From positions 1-33,197 of the forward strand of contig DQTD01000040.1 in NCBI GenBank assembly GCA_016839105.1: a stretch of DNA of 33,197 nucleotides, read 5' to 3'. The notes under the pieces were generated by a model. It saw only the letters and a program-made list of their open reading frames with translations, searched no databases and was not told the origin of the DNA. The position numbers and the translations under genes were made by a program. The stretch comes from Candidatus Altimarinota bacterium. Lineage in GTDB: Bacteria > Patescibacteriota > Gracilibacteria > CAIRYL01. Positions 1-8,734 of this stretch are shown in pieces (position 1 is the first letter of the stretch; each line of letters starts with the position of its first letter).

Positions 1-1587
1 AAAATGGTAAGAATTCCAGAAGTTTTAGATTGCTGGTTTGAAAGTGGGGCAATGCCATATGCGAGTAGAGGAGTGCATTTTCAAAATGAAAATTTTGAAA
101 AACCTGTACAAGCTGATTTTATTGCTGAAGGATTAGATCAAACTCGTGGGTGGTTTTACACGCTTCACGTTTTGGGGTGTGCATTGATAGGTGAAAATAT
201 TTATAAAAATGTTATTACAAACGGAATTGTTTTAGCTGAAGATGGGCAAAAAATGAGTAAATCAAAACAAAATTATCCTGATCCAAATATTATTTTTGAT
301 AAATATGGAGCTGACGCAATGAGATTTTATATGTTGTCGTCGCCTGTGGTACGGGCAGAAAATTTTAGATTTATGGAAAATGGAGTGCAAGAAGTGGTAA
401 AAACAATTCTTCTTCCTTTACAAAATGTATACGCATTTTTTTCTACATACGCAAATATTGATGAATGGCAGGCAACAAATACCTTACAACCAAAAACAGA
501 TTTAGATAAATGGATTTTGTCGGAATATGAAGAATTACGCTCTGAATTTACTGAAAAATTTGAAGCGTATAAACTCGATGATGCATTACGTGGATTCCCA
601 GATTTTGTAGATTCATTAACAAATTGGCATGTTCGTCGGTCACGAGATAGATTTTGGACAAGTGAAATTTCGGCAGAAAAAATATCTGGATATGAAACAT
701 TACATTTTATTTTAAAAAATGTAGCAAAAATGTTAGCACCAATTTCTCCATTTTTTGCAGAAAATTTATGGAAAAATTTAACAGGAAATGAAGTGGAAAA
801 TTCTGTTCATCTTCAAAATTTAGCAGAAAGTGCACAGCAATTTTTAAATCCAGAATTATCGGAACGAACAAAATTGTTGAGAGATACAATTAAATTGGCT
901 TCGGCAATTCGAACACGAAAAAAAATAAAATTGCGTCAACCTTTGGCAAAACTTTCATTTGCATTGTCTGGAAAAATTGAATTTACAGAATCTGATTTAG
1001 AAATTTTGAAAGAAGAATGTAATGTGAAAAATGTGGTAATTTTAGATAATTTAGACGGACTAGCAAAACAAATTGTGAAAGCAAATGCACGAGTTGTAGG
1101 AAAACGATTTGGAAAGAAAACACAAGAAGTGATTAAAGCTGGAAAAGCAGGGGAGTTTGAAATTTTAGAAAATGGAGATATCTCATTGGTTGGAGAAATT
1201 TTATCTGGAAATCCAGATTTAAATGAATTTGAATTTGGATTTGAATGTGCCGAGGGAATAGAAGGAGATGGAAATAGTAATGCGGTAGTTCTTTTAGACA
1301 CAGAAATTTCTGGAGATTTAGCATTAGAAGGACTTTCGAGAGAATTAATTCGAGCGATTCAAGAAGGACGAAAATCGTCTGGGTTTGAAATTTCAAATAG
1401 AATTGAAATAGAATTTGCAACAACTTCAGCAAAAATTATAGAAAGTTATGAAAAATTTGGAAAAATAATTGATCATGACACGTTAACTGTTGCACGAAAA
1501 AAGGTTGAGGAAATATCAGGAAAAAATATTGTGAAAGTAGAAATTGACGGAGAAGAAATTGTGTTTGGGTTGAAAGTTTCTGGGTAG
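1..1587 (+). CDS. ileS: Isoleucyl-tRNA synthetase, C-terminal part (5' truncated by window edge)
   Basis: Charges tRNA-Ile with isoleucine in the cytoplasm. The reading frame is open from base 1, so the ATG at 4 is an internal Met and the N-terminal part with the HIGH motif lies outside the window. Visible are the class I catalytic core (VLDCWFESG, then GLDQTRGWFY) and the KMSKS loop at residues 83-87 counted from that Met. The anticodon-binding helical domain follows (about 165-300), then a long C-terminal region of the kind found in eukaryote-like bacterial IleRS (the DUF5915-type tail), the form often associated with natural mupirocin resistance. No C-terminal zinc-finger cysteines typical of the E. 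coli form are seen. It ends in TAG. A second copy of about 55 bases of its 3' end lies at 1641-1696. The family call is firm; the subtype is inferred from the tail. Confidence 0.95.
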   Translation, partial: KMVRIPEVLDCWFESGAMPYASRGVHFQNENFEKPVQADFIAEGLDQTRGWFYTLHVLGCALIGENIYKNVITNGIVLAEDGQKMSKSKQNYPDPNIIFDKYGADAMRFYMLSSPVVRAENFRFMENGVQEVVKTILLPLQNVYAFFSTYANIDEWQATNTLQPKTDLDKWILSEYEELRSEFTEKFEAYKLDDALRGFPDFVDSLTNWHVRRSRDRFWTSEISAEKISGYETLHFILKNVAKMLAPISPFFAENLWKNLTGNEVENSVHLQNLAESAQQFLNPELSERTKLLRDTIKLASAIRTRKKIKLRQPLAKLSFALSGKIEFTESDLEILKEECNVKNVVILDNLDGLAKQIVKANARVVGKRFGKKTQEVIKAGKAGEFEILENGDISLVGEILSGNPDLNEFEFGFECAEGIEGDGNSNAVVLLDTEISGDLALEGLSRELIRAIQEGRKSSGFEISNRIEIEFATTSAKIIESYEKFGKIIDHDTLTVARKKVEEISGKNIVKVEIDGEEIVFGLKVSG

Positions 1588-1599
1588 GGAAATTTGTAG

Positions 1600-1626
1600 G
1601 GGCGTACCCTTGTGGTCGCCCTTTTT
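1600..1626 (+). terminator. GC-rich hairpin plus T-run after ileS
   Basis: GGGCG (1600-1604) pairs with CGCCC (1617-1621) around a 12-base loop, followed by five Ts. It stands out as the most GC-rich spot in an AT-rich stretch. It can serve as the ileS terminator. The surrounding sequence, GTAGGGGCG...GGTCGCCC, also resembles short interspersed palindromes seen in many bacterial genomes, so a repeat origin is possible. Confidence 0.5.
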
Positions 1627-1640
1627 GAAATTATATATTA

Positions 1641-1696
1641 AGGAAATATCAGGAAAAAATATTGTGAAAGTAGAAATCGATGGTGAAGAAATTGTA
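1641..1696 (+). pseudogene. Duplicated fragment of the ileS 3' end
   Basis: These bases repeat 1508-1563 at a constant offset of 133. Within the aligned 55 or so bases only three positions differ, and all three are third-codon positions (att/atc, gac/gat, gga/ggt) that leave the peptide EIDGEE unchanged. A further gtg/gta difference at the edge is also synonymous. After that the copy diverges and reads into TGA at about 1715-1717. It has no start codon and no upstream part, so it is a remnant and not a gene. The synonymous-only pattern suggests it derives from another coding ileS allele and not from decay of a simple local duplication. Confidence 0.75.
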
Positions 1697-1723
1697 CTTG
1701 AATTTTTCCTTTTTTGAGAAAGC

Positions 1724-1752
1724 TTGTAAAAATATATTTTTTATGATATAAT
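1724..1752 (+). promoter_or_regulatory. Sigma-70-type promoter of the surface protein gene
   Basis: TTGTAA (1724-1729), a 17-base spacer, and a perfect TATAAT (1747-1752) preceded by TGA, which makes an extended -10. Transcription would start near 1759, giving a leader of about 55 bases before the ATG at 1815. The leader contains no Shine-Dalgarno motif. Confidence 0.75.
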
Positions 1753-1814
1753 TATCTGAATTATTTAAAAGATGAGTACAAGTCTTTAAATAAACATATA
1801 TAAAAATTAATTTC

Positions 1815-4800
1815 ATGATGATGAAAAAAATAACAAAAATACAAAATTTTCTATTTGGATCACTTGCTTTGCTGGTAACTATCGGCTCTAGCTTCTTTTT
1901 TACAAATTCAAATTTTTTAACAGCAGATCTCTTTTCCGAAACTGAAAATACACAAATATTGGAAACCGACACGGTGTTTTATATTCCCGATACTTATAAA
2001 AGTAAGGTAGGACAAGTTGGAGAAATTATTGTAAAAACACATGTAAAAGTTGATTCATTACTTGGTTTTTCGTTTGATATAGAGTTTCCGCATAATGCTC
2101 TTCAGTTTGAAGGAATTAGTACAAAAAATACAGCGTTAGAAGGGAAAAACTTTTTTGTACAAGAAAATACAAATATTGAGGGAAAAATATCTGTTGTTGG
2201 GGCAACTGGTGGAGATAGTATCGCTATAGATTCAGAAAAAGAATTTTTGTTTTTCTCGTTTACCGTAAAAGAAGGACTTACAAATGAAGTGCAAAACATA
2301 GAATTGAAATTAAACAATATGAAAATTATTGGGTCTGATATGCAGGAAAAATCTGCAAAAACAGCTAATGGTAATATTAAAATTTTACACGATTTTGCAG
2401 AATTACGAATTGATGAATTTACAGTGAGTGAAAATGGTGAATTAAAAATTCAATTTAATAATTTATTGAAAGATGATATAACTCTTGATGATTTTACTTT
2501 TTCTCCAGAAGCAAAAAATGAGTTTTCGACAGTACATGTAGATAAAGAAAATATTATATTTAAGCGTTTAGATTTATTGGGAGGTGAAAAATATACATTC
2601 GCATTTGTGAATGAAGCTATTGGAAAAAAAGGAGAAAAAATTGAAAGTGAAACGAATCCTATTTCATTTTTTGTTGCGAAAGATAAATCTCCAATTTTTC
2701 AAATAATTAAAACAGAAATTGTTAGTATTGAAGAAAATACTATTAAGCTCACCTTTTCGGAAGAAATAAATACAAATAGTGTTCAGTTGAGAGATTTTCA
2801 ATCCAAAACATTGGAAGTTGAAACATTTAGTATTAGTTCAGATAAAAAAATAATTACGGTAAAATTTAATGATACGATGCGAATTCAAGATTTGCATAAT
2901 CCCGATCCATTTCGTGTATATTATATTGAAAGTGCAAGTGAAAAACCACTTATGGGATACCTTACTGATATATTTTTATATCCTGAAAATGTATCAGATA
3001 AAGGACCTGAAATAAAAAGTGCATCACGAATTAATAATAATACAATTGTCTTAGAATTTTTTAATGCATTAAAAGAAGACACTATTAATTTAGATGATTT
3101 TGAAATTTTTAAATTTACAAATCTAGAAACATGTAAACTTTGTGATGAAACTGGATGTGAAAATAATAAAAATATTATTGATGAAAATACAAAATTTGAA
3201 GTATCTGTAGACGGAAAAACAGTTACAATTATAAATTTACAATTAGAACCAACTCAGGAGTATGTTGTAATGATAAAAAAACAAACATTACAAGACCATG
3301 AAACAAATATGACTGAATATCATCAGTTGAAATTTGCACTGAATAATACAAAAAAAGAATATGATCAAGAATTTGGAATTGTAGCACCAAATGGAGTAAT
3401 TGCGATTAATAATGAAACTATTTCGGTTGAGTTTATAAAAGAACCAAAAAAAGAAAGTATGAAACGTATTTATTTTGAAATATCAAATGCGAATCAGAAT
3501 ATAGAAGTGTATTCAGTTGAACAAGATACAACAAATAAAAAGAAATACATTCTAAAAACTGCAGTGCAAACTCCGCAGGATAGATATGTCTTATCGTTAA
3601 ATCCAAAGTATTTTGAAACGAATAATGATTTATTTTTAGGTGGAAAAAATACGGTTATTTACACGGCGGCTTCCGCACCAAAAGTATTTACGTTTAGTAA
3701 TATTTCTCCGTATAGAGTGGTTATTAATACAACTGAAGAAATTACGGTTACTGGACAAAATATTCCAGCAGATTTACAAGCATATGCAGGAACATACAAT
3801 TTAGAAAAAATAAGTAGTACAGAAATAAATGTAAAATTTAAAGTTCCAAGCAATATTTTAAAACAAGTATATGATATAGAATTTAAATGGACAGATGGAG
3901 GGGTTTCAAAAAATCTGATAAAGAAATCTGCATTTATTGTAGAAGATTTGAAAAAAGATGAAATCAAAATTTTGTCAGATAAAAGTTATGCTTCACCTAA
4001 AAAAGTAAAGAATAACGGAAACGATACAACAAATTTATATGTATATGTGGATGATACGAGGGGGCTTGCCGATTTAGAAAAAGTTACAGCTGATTTACGA
4101 ATAATTAATGGACCAGCCGTTGTAGTTTTAGGAAAAGGAGAAATTGAAAATGGAATGCAAATTTATGTATTGGAAAATATAACTGTTCCTGAAACCGTTG
4201 CTACTTCAATAACTCCGTATAAAATTCCAATTGTTGCACAGAATAAATCAGGAATACATGCACAGGGATTTGTTTCACTATGGGTTTCACGTGATACAAC
4301 GTCATCTATTGCACCTGTTATTGAAGAGTTCACTATAACTCCAACAAGTGTAAATCCGTCAGATAGAGATCATCCAATGTTAATTTCGGCAAAAATAAAA
4401 GATGAAGATGGAGGAGAAGATATTACAACAGTTGCAGTAGATTTATCAGCACTACAATTAAATACAATATTTTTAAAAGCATTAAACACAGGGCAAAAAA
4501 GTAGTAAAACACGATTTTTTGAAAATCAAACAATTCTAGTTATTCCAGAATCTGTTGCAGACGGTGTATATGAAATAAAATTAACAGTTATTGATGCACA
4601 AGGAGAGGAAGCTGAAAAAATTAAAACAATTACGGTTTCACGAAGTAATGGAGGAGCTCCAAGTATGACAAGTGACGATACATATATCACACCATCAAAT
4701 CATTTAGTAAAAGATGGAAAAACAACTTTTCAAATTCATACAAAAGTTACAGATCCACAAGGAGCTGATAATATTACAAACGTATCTGCAAATTTATCAA

Positions 4801-6689
4801 GCTTAGGTCTTCCGCCTTTAACATTAAAAGGAGGAGCTATTGAAGGGCGTTCTCAATGGTATTCGTCTGATATTCTTATTTTACCTATGGCAGCATCTGT
4901 TGGGAAAAAGGAAATTAGAATTTCTGCAACGGATAAAGAGGGAAATGAATCAGCTAAAACATTATGGATAGAGATTGATCATAGTGCAGATAATGGGCGA
5001 CCACCACAAATTTTATCTGATAAAAATTATATAACGCCAATTGAGGCAATTTCTGATGGGGAAACAAATTTTTCGGCATATGTGTTTGTAAAAGATGTAG
5101 ATGATGATATGTCTCATGTTATTTTAAAATTAGGAAATACTGCACTATTTAAAGGCGCGGAGCTTCCAAAGGGAACTTCTTCAAAAGATATAAATGGACA
5201 AGAACAGTGTATTTCAACCAGAACATTATTGTGCATGCAACCGATTATGAAAGAAAATAACGGACAATGGTATTATATTTCAGATTTAATTATTCCAAAA
5301 ACAACTAAAGCACGAGATGAAGATTATATTTTAGAGATTACAGCAATTGATAAAAATAAAAATAGTAGTGCGGGAACTCTAAAAATACCAGTGAGAACGA
5401 TAGACACAATTTTACAAGATGGCACAAATAAAGTTTCAGTTGTGCAAGCTGTGAGAAATAATGAAATTCAAATTGTATTTAAAAAAGCAATTGACCCATC
5501 TCAGTTAAAGGCTGAATTGTTTAAAATTACAAATGCAAACGATAAAACAAAAAGATTAGATATTTATAGTGTTACAGCGAGTCCAGATGGAAAACTTGTA
5601 ACATTAAAAACAGAAAAACAAAAAGAAAACAAGGATTATGCATTAAATATTGATTCGCAAAAAATAGGGTTAGTGTATTCGTCATTTGCAGATAGAATTT
5701 TTAATTTTACTGGATATTTTATGCCACCAGATAAAGACCGTCCAAATTTTAAGCTTACAAATATTTCAACAGCTTCACCCGAAAAAGTAACTCTTGAATT
5801 TTCACAATCGCTTTTGGCTTCTTCTATTTTAAATAAAGAAAATATTTTAATTTTAAAAATAGGAACAAAGGATAGGCTTGAAATTTTAGATTTAAGGCTA
5901 AAAAATAAAACAAGTTTGGAGGTTACAACAAAAAGTCAACAAGCAGGGGCAAAATATAACTTATATTACCAAGGTATTTCTTCTATTTATAATAAAAAAA
6001 TAGAGAAACGAAAATTGATTCAATTTAATGCATTTTCTGCACCACTTGGAGAAAATTTAGGAAATTTATATGGAACTGCAGATTTTAATAATGATAAAAA
6101 AGTAGATTTTTCAGATTTTACTTTGTTTGCTGCAGTGTATGGAAAAACATATAATGAGGTAAATTCTGGAGATTTTGATGGAGATGGAAAAGTAGATTTT
6201 AAAGATTTTACTTTATTTTCTGCTCAATATGGAGAGGTATTATCAGAACTAAAAGATTCAAGTTCTTCTCATTCAGAAGATATAAAAAATAATACAAATC
6301 CAAATAATTATATAGGAACAGATGGTTCAACAAATTCAAGTTCGGGAATTTCAGGTGGAACAATTCATACGCAGGAAAATAATATTTTAAAATATTCGGC
6401 AACACCTACTCCTGTCTTTTCTACAACGCCTTTGCCGCTTTCAACACCAACTCCACAAGTCACAGCTGTAACGAGTGAAAATACTCCTGCTTCAACCGTA
6501 ACATTACATTCAGCGGGAGGTATAACACCACTTCCAATATATTCTGCTGCACTAACATCGACGGCAATGGCAACAAGTGTTGTAACACCTCTTTCTACTG
6601 CTATTTCAACTCCGACTCCGACTCCTACGCCTACGCCTACAAGTTCTGAGAGTGGGGTTGATCCTTTGGCAGCATTGCTTGGAGGGTAA
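1815..6689 (+). CDS. Giant secreted surface protein: cohesin-like, Ig-like repeats, dockerin, Pro/Thr tail
   Basis: A 1624-residue exported protein of unknown target. Residues 1-37 form a signal peptide (MMMKK, hydrophobic stretch, small residues near 36). Residues about 55-190 look like a cohesin-type beta-sandwich. Several SbsA/Big_5-like Ig domains follow (about 195-620), with a Cys cluster CKLCDETGC near 440, then an IPT/TIG-like domain (about 620-715). Four regularly spaced Ig-like repeats begin near 718, 834, 949 and 1064, each opening with a SD.xYITP-like phrase. Two more Big_5-like domains lead to a dockerin: paired calcium loops at 1423-1434 (DFNNDKKVDFSD) and 1453-1464 (DFDGDGKVDFKD). 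A Ser/Thr/Pro-rich tail with a TP run ends in DPLAALLGG. There is no LPXTG or transmembrane anchor. Three ATGs (1815, 1818, 1821) could start it. Likely adhesion or surface-assembly role, by inference. Confidence 0.85.
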   Translation: MMMKKITKIQNFLFGSLALLVTIGSSFFFTNSNFLTADLFSETENTQILETDTVFYIPDTYKSKVGQVGEIIVKTHVKVDSLLGFSFDIEFPHNALQFEGISTKNTALEGKNFFVQENTNIEGKISVVGATGGDSIAIDSEKEFLFFSFTVKEGLTNEVQNIELKLNNMKIIGSDMQEKSAKTANGNIKILHDFAELRIDEFTVSENGELKIQFNNLLKDDITLDDFTFSPEAKNEFSTVHVDKENIIFKRLDLLGGEKYTFAFVNEAIGKKGEKIESETNPISFFVAKDKSPIFQIIKTEIVSIEENTIKLTFSEEINTNSVQLRDFQSKTLEVETFSISSDKKIITVKFNDTMRIQDLHNPDPFRVYYIESASEKPLMGYLTDIFLYPENVSDKGPEIKSASRINNNTIVLEFFNALKEDTINLDDFEIFKFTNLETCKLCDETGCENNKNIIDENTKFEVSVDGKTVTIINLQLEPTQEYVVMIKKQTLQDHETNMTEYHQLKFALNNTKKEYDQEFGIVAPNGVIAINNETISVEFIKEPKKESMKRIYFEISNANQNIEVYSVEQDTTNKKKYILKTAVQTPQDRYVLSLNPKYFETNNDLFLGGKNTVIYTAASAPKVFTFSNISPYRVVINTTEEITVTGQNIPADLQAYAGTYNLEKISSTEINVKFKVPSNILKQVYDIEFKWTDGGVSKNLIKKSAFIVEDLKKDEIKILSDKSYASPKKVKNNGNDTTNLYVYVDDTRGLADLEKVTADLRIINGPAVVVLGKGEIENGMQIYVLENITVPETVATSITPYKIPIVAQNKSGIHAQGFVSLWVSRDTTSSIAPVIEEFTITPTSVNPSDRDHPMLISAKIKDEDGGEDITTVAVDLSALQLNTIFLKALNTGQKSSKTRFFENQTILVIPESVADGVYEIKLTVIDAQGEEAEKIKTITVSRSNGGAPSMTSDDTYITPSNHLVKDGKTTFQIHTKVTDPQGADNITNVSANLSSLGLPPLTLKGGAIEGRSQWYSSDILILPMAASVGKKEIRISATDKEGNESAKTLWIEIDHSADNGRPPQILSDKNYITPIEAISDGETNFSAYVFVKDVDDDMSHVILKLGNTALFKGAELPKGTSSKDINGQEQCISTRTLLCMQPIMKENNGQWYYISDLIIPKTTKARDEDYILEITAIDKNKNSSAGTLKIPVRTIDTILQDGTNKVSVVQAVRNNEIQIVFKKAIDPSQLKAELFKITNANDKTKRLDIYSVTASPDGKLVTLKTEKQKENKDYALNIDSQKIGLVYSSFADRIFNFTGYFMPPDKDRPNFKLTNISTASPEKVTLEFSQSLLASSILNKENILILKIGTKDRLEILDLRLKNKTSLEVTTKSQQAGAKYNLYYQGISSIYNKKIEKRKLIQFNAFSAPLGENLGNLYGTADFNNDKKVDFSDFTLFAAVYGKTYNEVNSGDFDGDGKVDFKDFTLFSAQYGEVLSELKDSSSSHSEDIKNNTNPNNYIGTDGSTNSSSGISGGTIHTQENNILKYSATPTPVFSTTPLPLSTPTPQVTAVTSENTPASTVTLHSAGGITPLPIYSAALTSTAMATSVVTPLSTAISTPTPTPTPTPTSSESGVDPLAALLGG
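6606..6641 (+). repeat. Thr-Pro coding microsatellite
   Basis: Near-perfect repeats of a six-base ACTCCG/ACGCCT unit encode a TPTPTPT run near the C-terminus of the surface protein. Such a run can change length by slippage in steps of two residues without breaking the frame. It probably forms an extended wall-spanning or linker segment. Confidence 0.7.
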
Positions 6690-6711
6690 AAATGTAAATA
6701 ATTTATTACAC

Positions 6712-6738
6712 AAAAAAACGCCCTTATTATAGGCGTTT
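6712..6738 (-). terminator. Terminator for the tRNA-Pro transcript
   Basis: A 7-bp stem (AAACGCC at 6716-6722 with GGCGTTT at 6732-6738, 9-base loop). On the minus strand it is followed by seven Us, from the A-run at 6712-6718. It lies 41 bases beyond the CCA end of tRNA-Pro. On the plus strand only three Ts follow, so it could weakly end the surface protein transcript as well. Confidence 0.75.
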
Positions 6739-6778
6739 ATAGCTTCTTGGATTTCAAGAAAATGGAAAAAAATTTAAA

Positions 6779-6855
6779 TGGTCGGGGTTACAGGACTCGA
6801 ACCTGTGGCCTCACGCTCCCAAAGCGCACACTCTAGCCAACTGAGCTAAACCCCG
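6779..6855 (-). tRNA. tRNA-Pro (anticodon UGG)
   Basis: A full cloverleaf folds by eye: acceptor CGGGGTT with AACCCCG, D arm GCTC...GAGT, anticodon stem closing the loop TTTGGGA, T arm ACAGG-TTCGAGT-CCTGT, discriminator A73, and an encoded CCA. The anticodon is bases 6819-6821 read on the minus strand (UGG). The C1-G72 pair is the usual bacterial tRNA-Pro identity element. A UGG anticodon can read all four proline codons. A TATAAT on the minus strand at 6894-6899, 38 bases upstream, could be its promoter. Confidence 0.95.
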
Positions 6856-6913
6856 AAAAAATCTTTTTGCCAAAACATTTTCCTTCATTTCGAATTATAA
6901 TGCAAGTGAAATA

Positions 6914-7666
6914 TTATTTTTCTTCAATTAAATTTGTATCATAGTAATAATTAAATACTTTTGTTGTGCTTCCATATGATGCATTTAATGTAATATATGC
7001 TCCAAATCGTTTTCCAAATTTATTTGGACACAAATCGCATGTTCCGTTTAACAAAATGGCACTTGATAAATGTTTTTTGTCAAAATCGTATTTTAGGAGG
7101 TGAAATTCTTTTTTCCCATCTGCACTTGCTCCTAAAAATAATGCAGTTTTTCCTTCATTCGAAGTACAGACAGTGTAAAAATCAGAACTTTGAAGTTGTC
7201 GATCTGCAGCTGAAAAATAAAATGTAGAATTTTGAAGTGATGCTTTGAAGTCATTAAACCACGGTTTGTGTGTCGCAACTGATAGAGTTCCACATTCGTC
7301 AAATTTATATTCCTCTTGTTTTGTTTCTTTTAAATATTTTTTTAATATTGGGGCAAATTGTTGTATTTGGTTTTCTGATGAAGAAGAATTGAAAGAAAGA
7401 GATTGTAATTGTTTTTTTTCGGTTTGACATGTTTCAAGTTCTTCTTGCAAAACGGTTATTGCTTCTGAAAAACTATCTCGTTCTTCTTGAATTGCGGTGC
7501 ATGAATTGGTGTCTATTGATATAATCGGTGTAGGGCTTGAGGTATTTGTAGAAGGAAGTGTTGTAACTGGAATAGGAGTTGGAATACTTTCTGGAATTTC
7601 AATATTTCCACATCCTGAAAGGAATAATAGGCTGAGCATCGCAAATGGAGAATAAGGAAATGACAT
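6914..7666 (-). CDS. Putative lipoprotein with Pro/Thr linker and coiled coil
   Basis: Not recognised as a named family. The 250-residue product starts with a short hydrophobic segment and a lipobox LSGC with Cys19, so it should be lipidated by Lgt (encoded at 32 kb) and anchored to the membrane. A Pro/Ser/Thr-rich linker follows (about 23-50), then a probable coiled coil (about 55-95, rich in E, Q and L), and a soluble C-terminal domain of about 150 residues containing a CDLC pair. The N-terminus is unusual in having no Lys or Arg before the hydrophobic stretch. An in-frame TAA lies just upstream, so a longer start is excluded; Met10 is an alternative start. It is divergent from the gene at 7774. 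Confidence 0.7.
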   Translation of the reverse strand: MSFPYSPFAMLSLLFLSGCGNIEIPESIPTPIPVTTLPSTNTSSPTPIISIDTNSCTAIQEERDSFSEAITVLQEELETCQTEKKQLQSLSFNSSSSENQIQQFAPILKKYLKETKQEEYKFDECGTLSVATHKPWFNDFKASLQNSTFYFSAADRQLQSSDFYTVCTSNEGKTALFLGASADGKKEFHLLKYDFDKKHLSSAILLNGTCDLCPNKFGKRFGAYITLNASYGSTTKVFNYYYDTNLIEEK

Positions 7667-7761
7667 AATTTTTTATAAAAAGATGATAAAATCTGTATAA
7701 CATTATCGTAATACGGGCTATAATCCGAAAAAAATCCCTTTTATAGATGTTGATTTTCTAG

Positions 7762-7767
7762 TATAAT
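7762..7767 (+). promoter_or_regulatory. -10 box giving a probably leaderless mRNA
   Basis: A perfect TATAAT sits six bases before the ATG at 7774. The normal distance from -10 to the start site would put the first transcribed base on or next to the A of that ATG. No convincing -35 is seen (TTTTAT at 7739-7744, spacer 17). The leaderless reading is an inference from spacing. Confidence 0.5.
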
Positions 7768-7773
7768 AACTTG

Positions 7774-8616
7774 ATGAATTTTTTATATAAAACAGTGTTG
7801 GCTAATTTATTTGTTGTGAGCTATGTTTTCATGTTTTTATTGATAGCTCCATTTTTTATTGTTTTATTTGTTGCAAAGGCAGGAGATACATTAATAGTAG
7901 GGGTTCAAGATGATTTTCATTTAAATTCACATGTTTTTCTTATGAATACATCTCAAACAATTGTTGATCAAAATTTCCTTATGCTTCAATCTCTTCGCTA
8001 TATGTATGCAAAAAATATACCTATTTCTGAGACAGATGTATATTTATTAGAAAAAAATAATAGAGATTTTATATTTAATACTTTAGATTTGGAAAAAAAT
8101 AAAAAATACTCTCGTTCTGGCCAATATATGGGGAAATTACGAGATATTGAAGTATTCGCAAAAAGAAATTTAGTAAAAGAATTAAATATTATTGGAGATG
8201 ATTATAAATTACGAGAAAATCATATAAATGAATATATTCTTTTGGGAGAAGTGTTGAGTGATAGTGGAACAGAATATTTTACATATTTTTCGAATACAGA
8301 AAAATTATTAAAAGCTGAAATAAAAGAATTGCGAAATCAAAAGAAACAATTATTTGATAGTTATAAGCAGTTTATAAAAAATAAAAATTTAATAAAGAGT
8401 GAGGAAACAGGAAAAAAAATTAATACTCTTTCTAAAAATCTTGTGCCAAAAGAATTGGCAGAAATCAGATATACTATTTTTTTAAAAGATATACAAAAAA
8501 ATAATATAATTGTAAAAAAAAATATGAATGCAATTTTAGAAAATAAAGATGCGTTAATTAAAAATGTAACAATAAAATTGAAAAGTGGTGAATATATAAA
8601 GATTATAGAAAAATAA
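7774..8616 (+). CDS. Membrane-anchored protein of unknown function upstream of ftsA
   Basis: Not recognised. The 280-residue product has one long N-terminal hydrophobic segment (about 5-36) and then a soluble, Lys/Asn/Glu-rich domain that is mostly helical, with a probable coiled coil around 175-235. The start is set at the ATG at 7774; a TTG one codon upstream is less likely. It precedes ftsA by 118 bases, the place FtsQ often occupies. However, the soluble part shows no POTRA or FtsQ-like beta pattern, so it cannot be called FtsQ. A role linked to the envelope or division is suggested only by position and topology. Confidence 0.65.
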   Translation: MNFLYKTVLANLFVVSYVFMFLLIAPFFIVLFVAKAGDTLIVGVQDDFHLNSHVFLMNTSQTIVDQNFLMLQSLRYMYAKNIPISETDVYLLEKNNRDFIFNTLDLEKNKKYSRSGQYMGKLRDIEVFAKRNLVKELNIIGDDYKLRENHINEYILLGEVLSDSGTEYFTYFSNTEKLLKAEIKELRNQKKQLFDSYKQFIKNKNLIKSEETGKKINTLSKNLVPKELAEIRYTIFLKDIQKNNIIVKKNMNAILENKDALIKNVTIKLKSGEYIKIIEK

Positions 8617-8632
8617 TTAAATCTAAATTCAA

Positions 8633-8686
8633 GCCATAATTTTATACAAAAATCAAAAAGACTTTCTCTTTGTTTGAAAATATGGC
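8633..8686 (+). promoter_or_regulatory. Nested inverted repeats in the ftsA upstream region
   Basis: An outer imperfect inverted repeat, GCCATAATTTT (8633-8643) with GAAAATATGGC (8676-8686), encloses an inner hairpin, CAAAAAGA (8654-8661) with TCTCTTTG (8665-8672), with one mismatch. There is no T-run of terminator type after it. It could be a structured leader or an operator for ftsA-ftsZ. Function is not known. Confidence 0.4.
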
Positions 8687-8734
8687 ATTCTTAATCAGAA
8701 AAGTTTATATTTGTTTTTTTACCGACTCCTGTTT

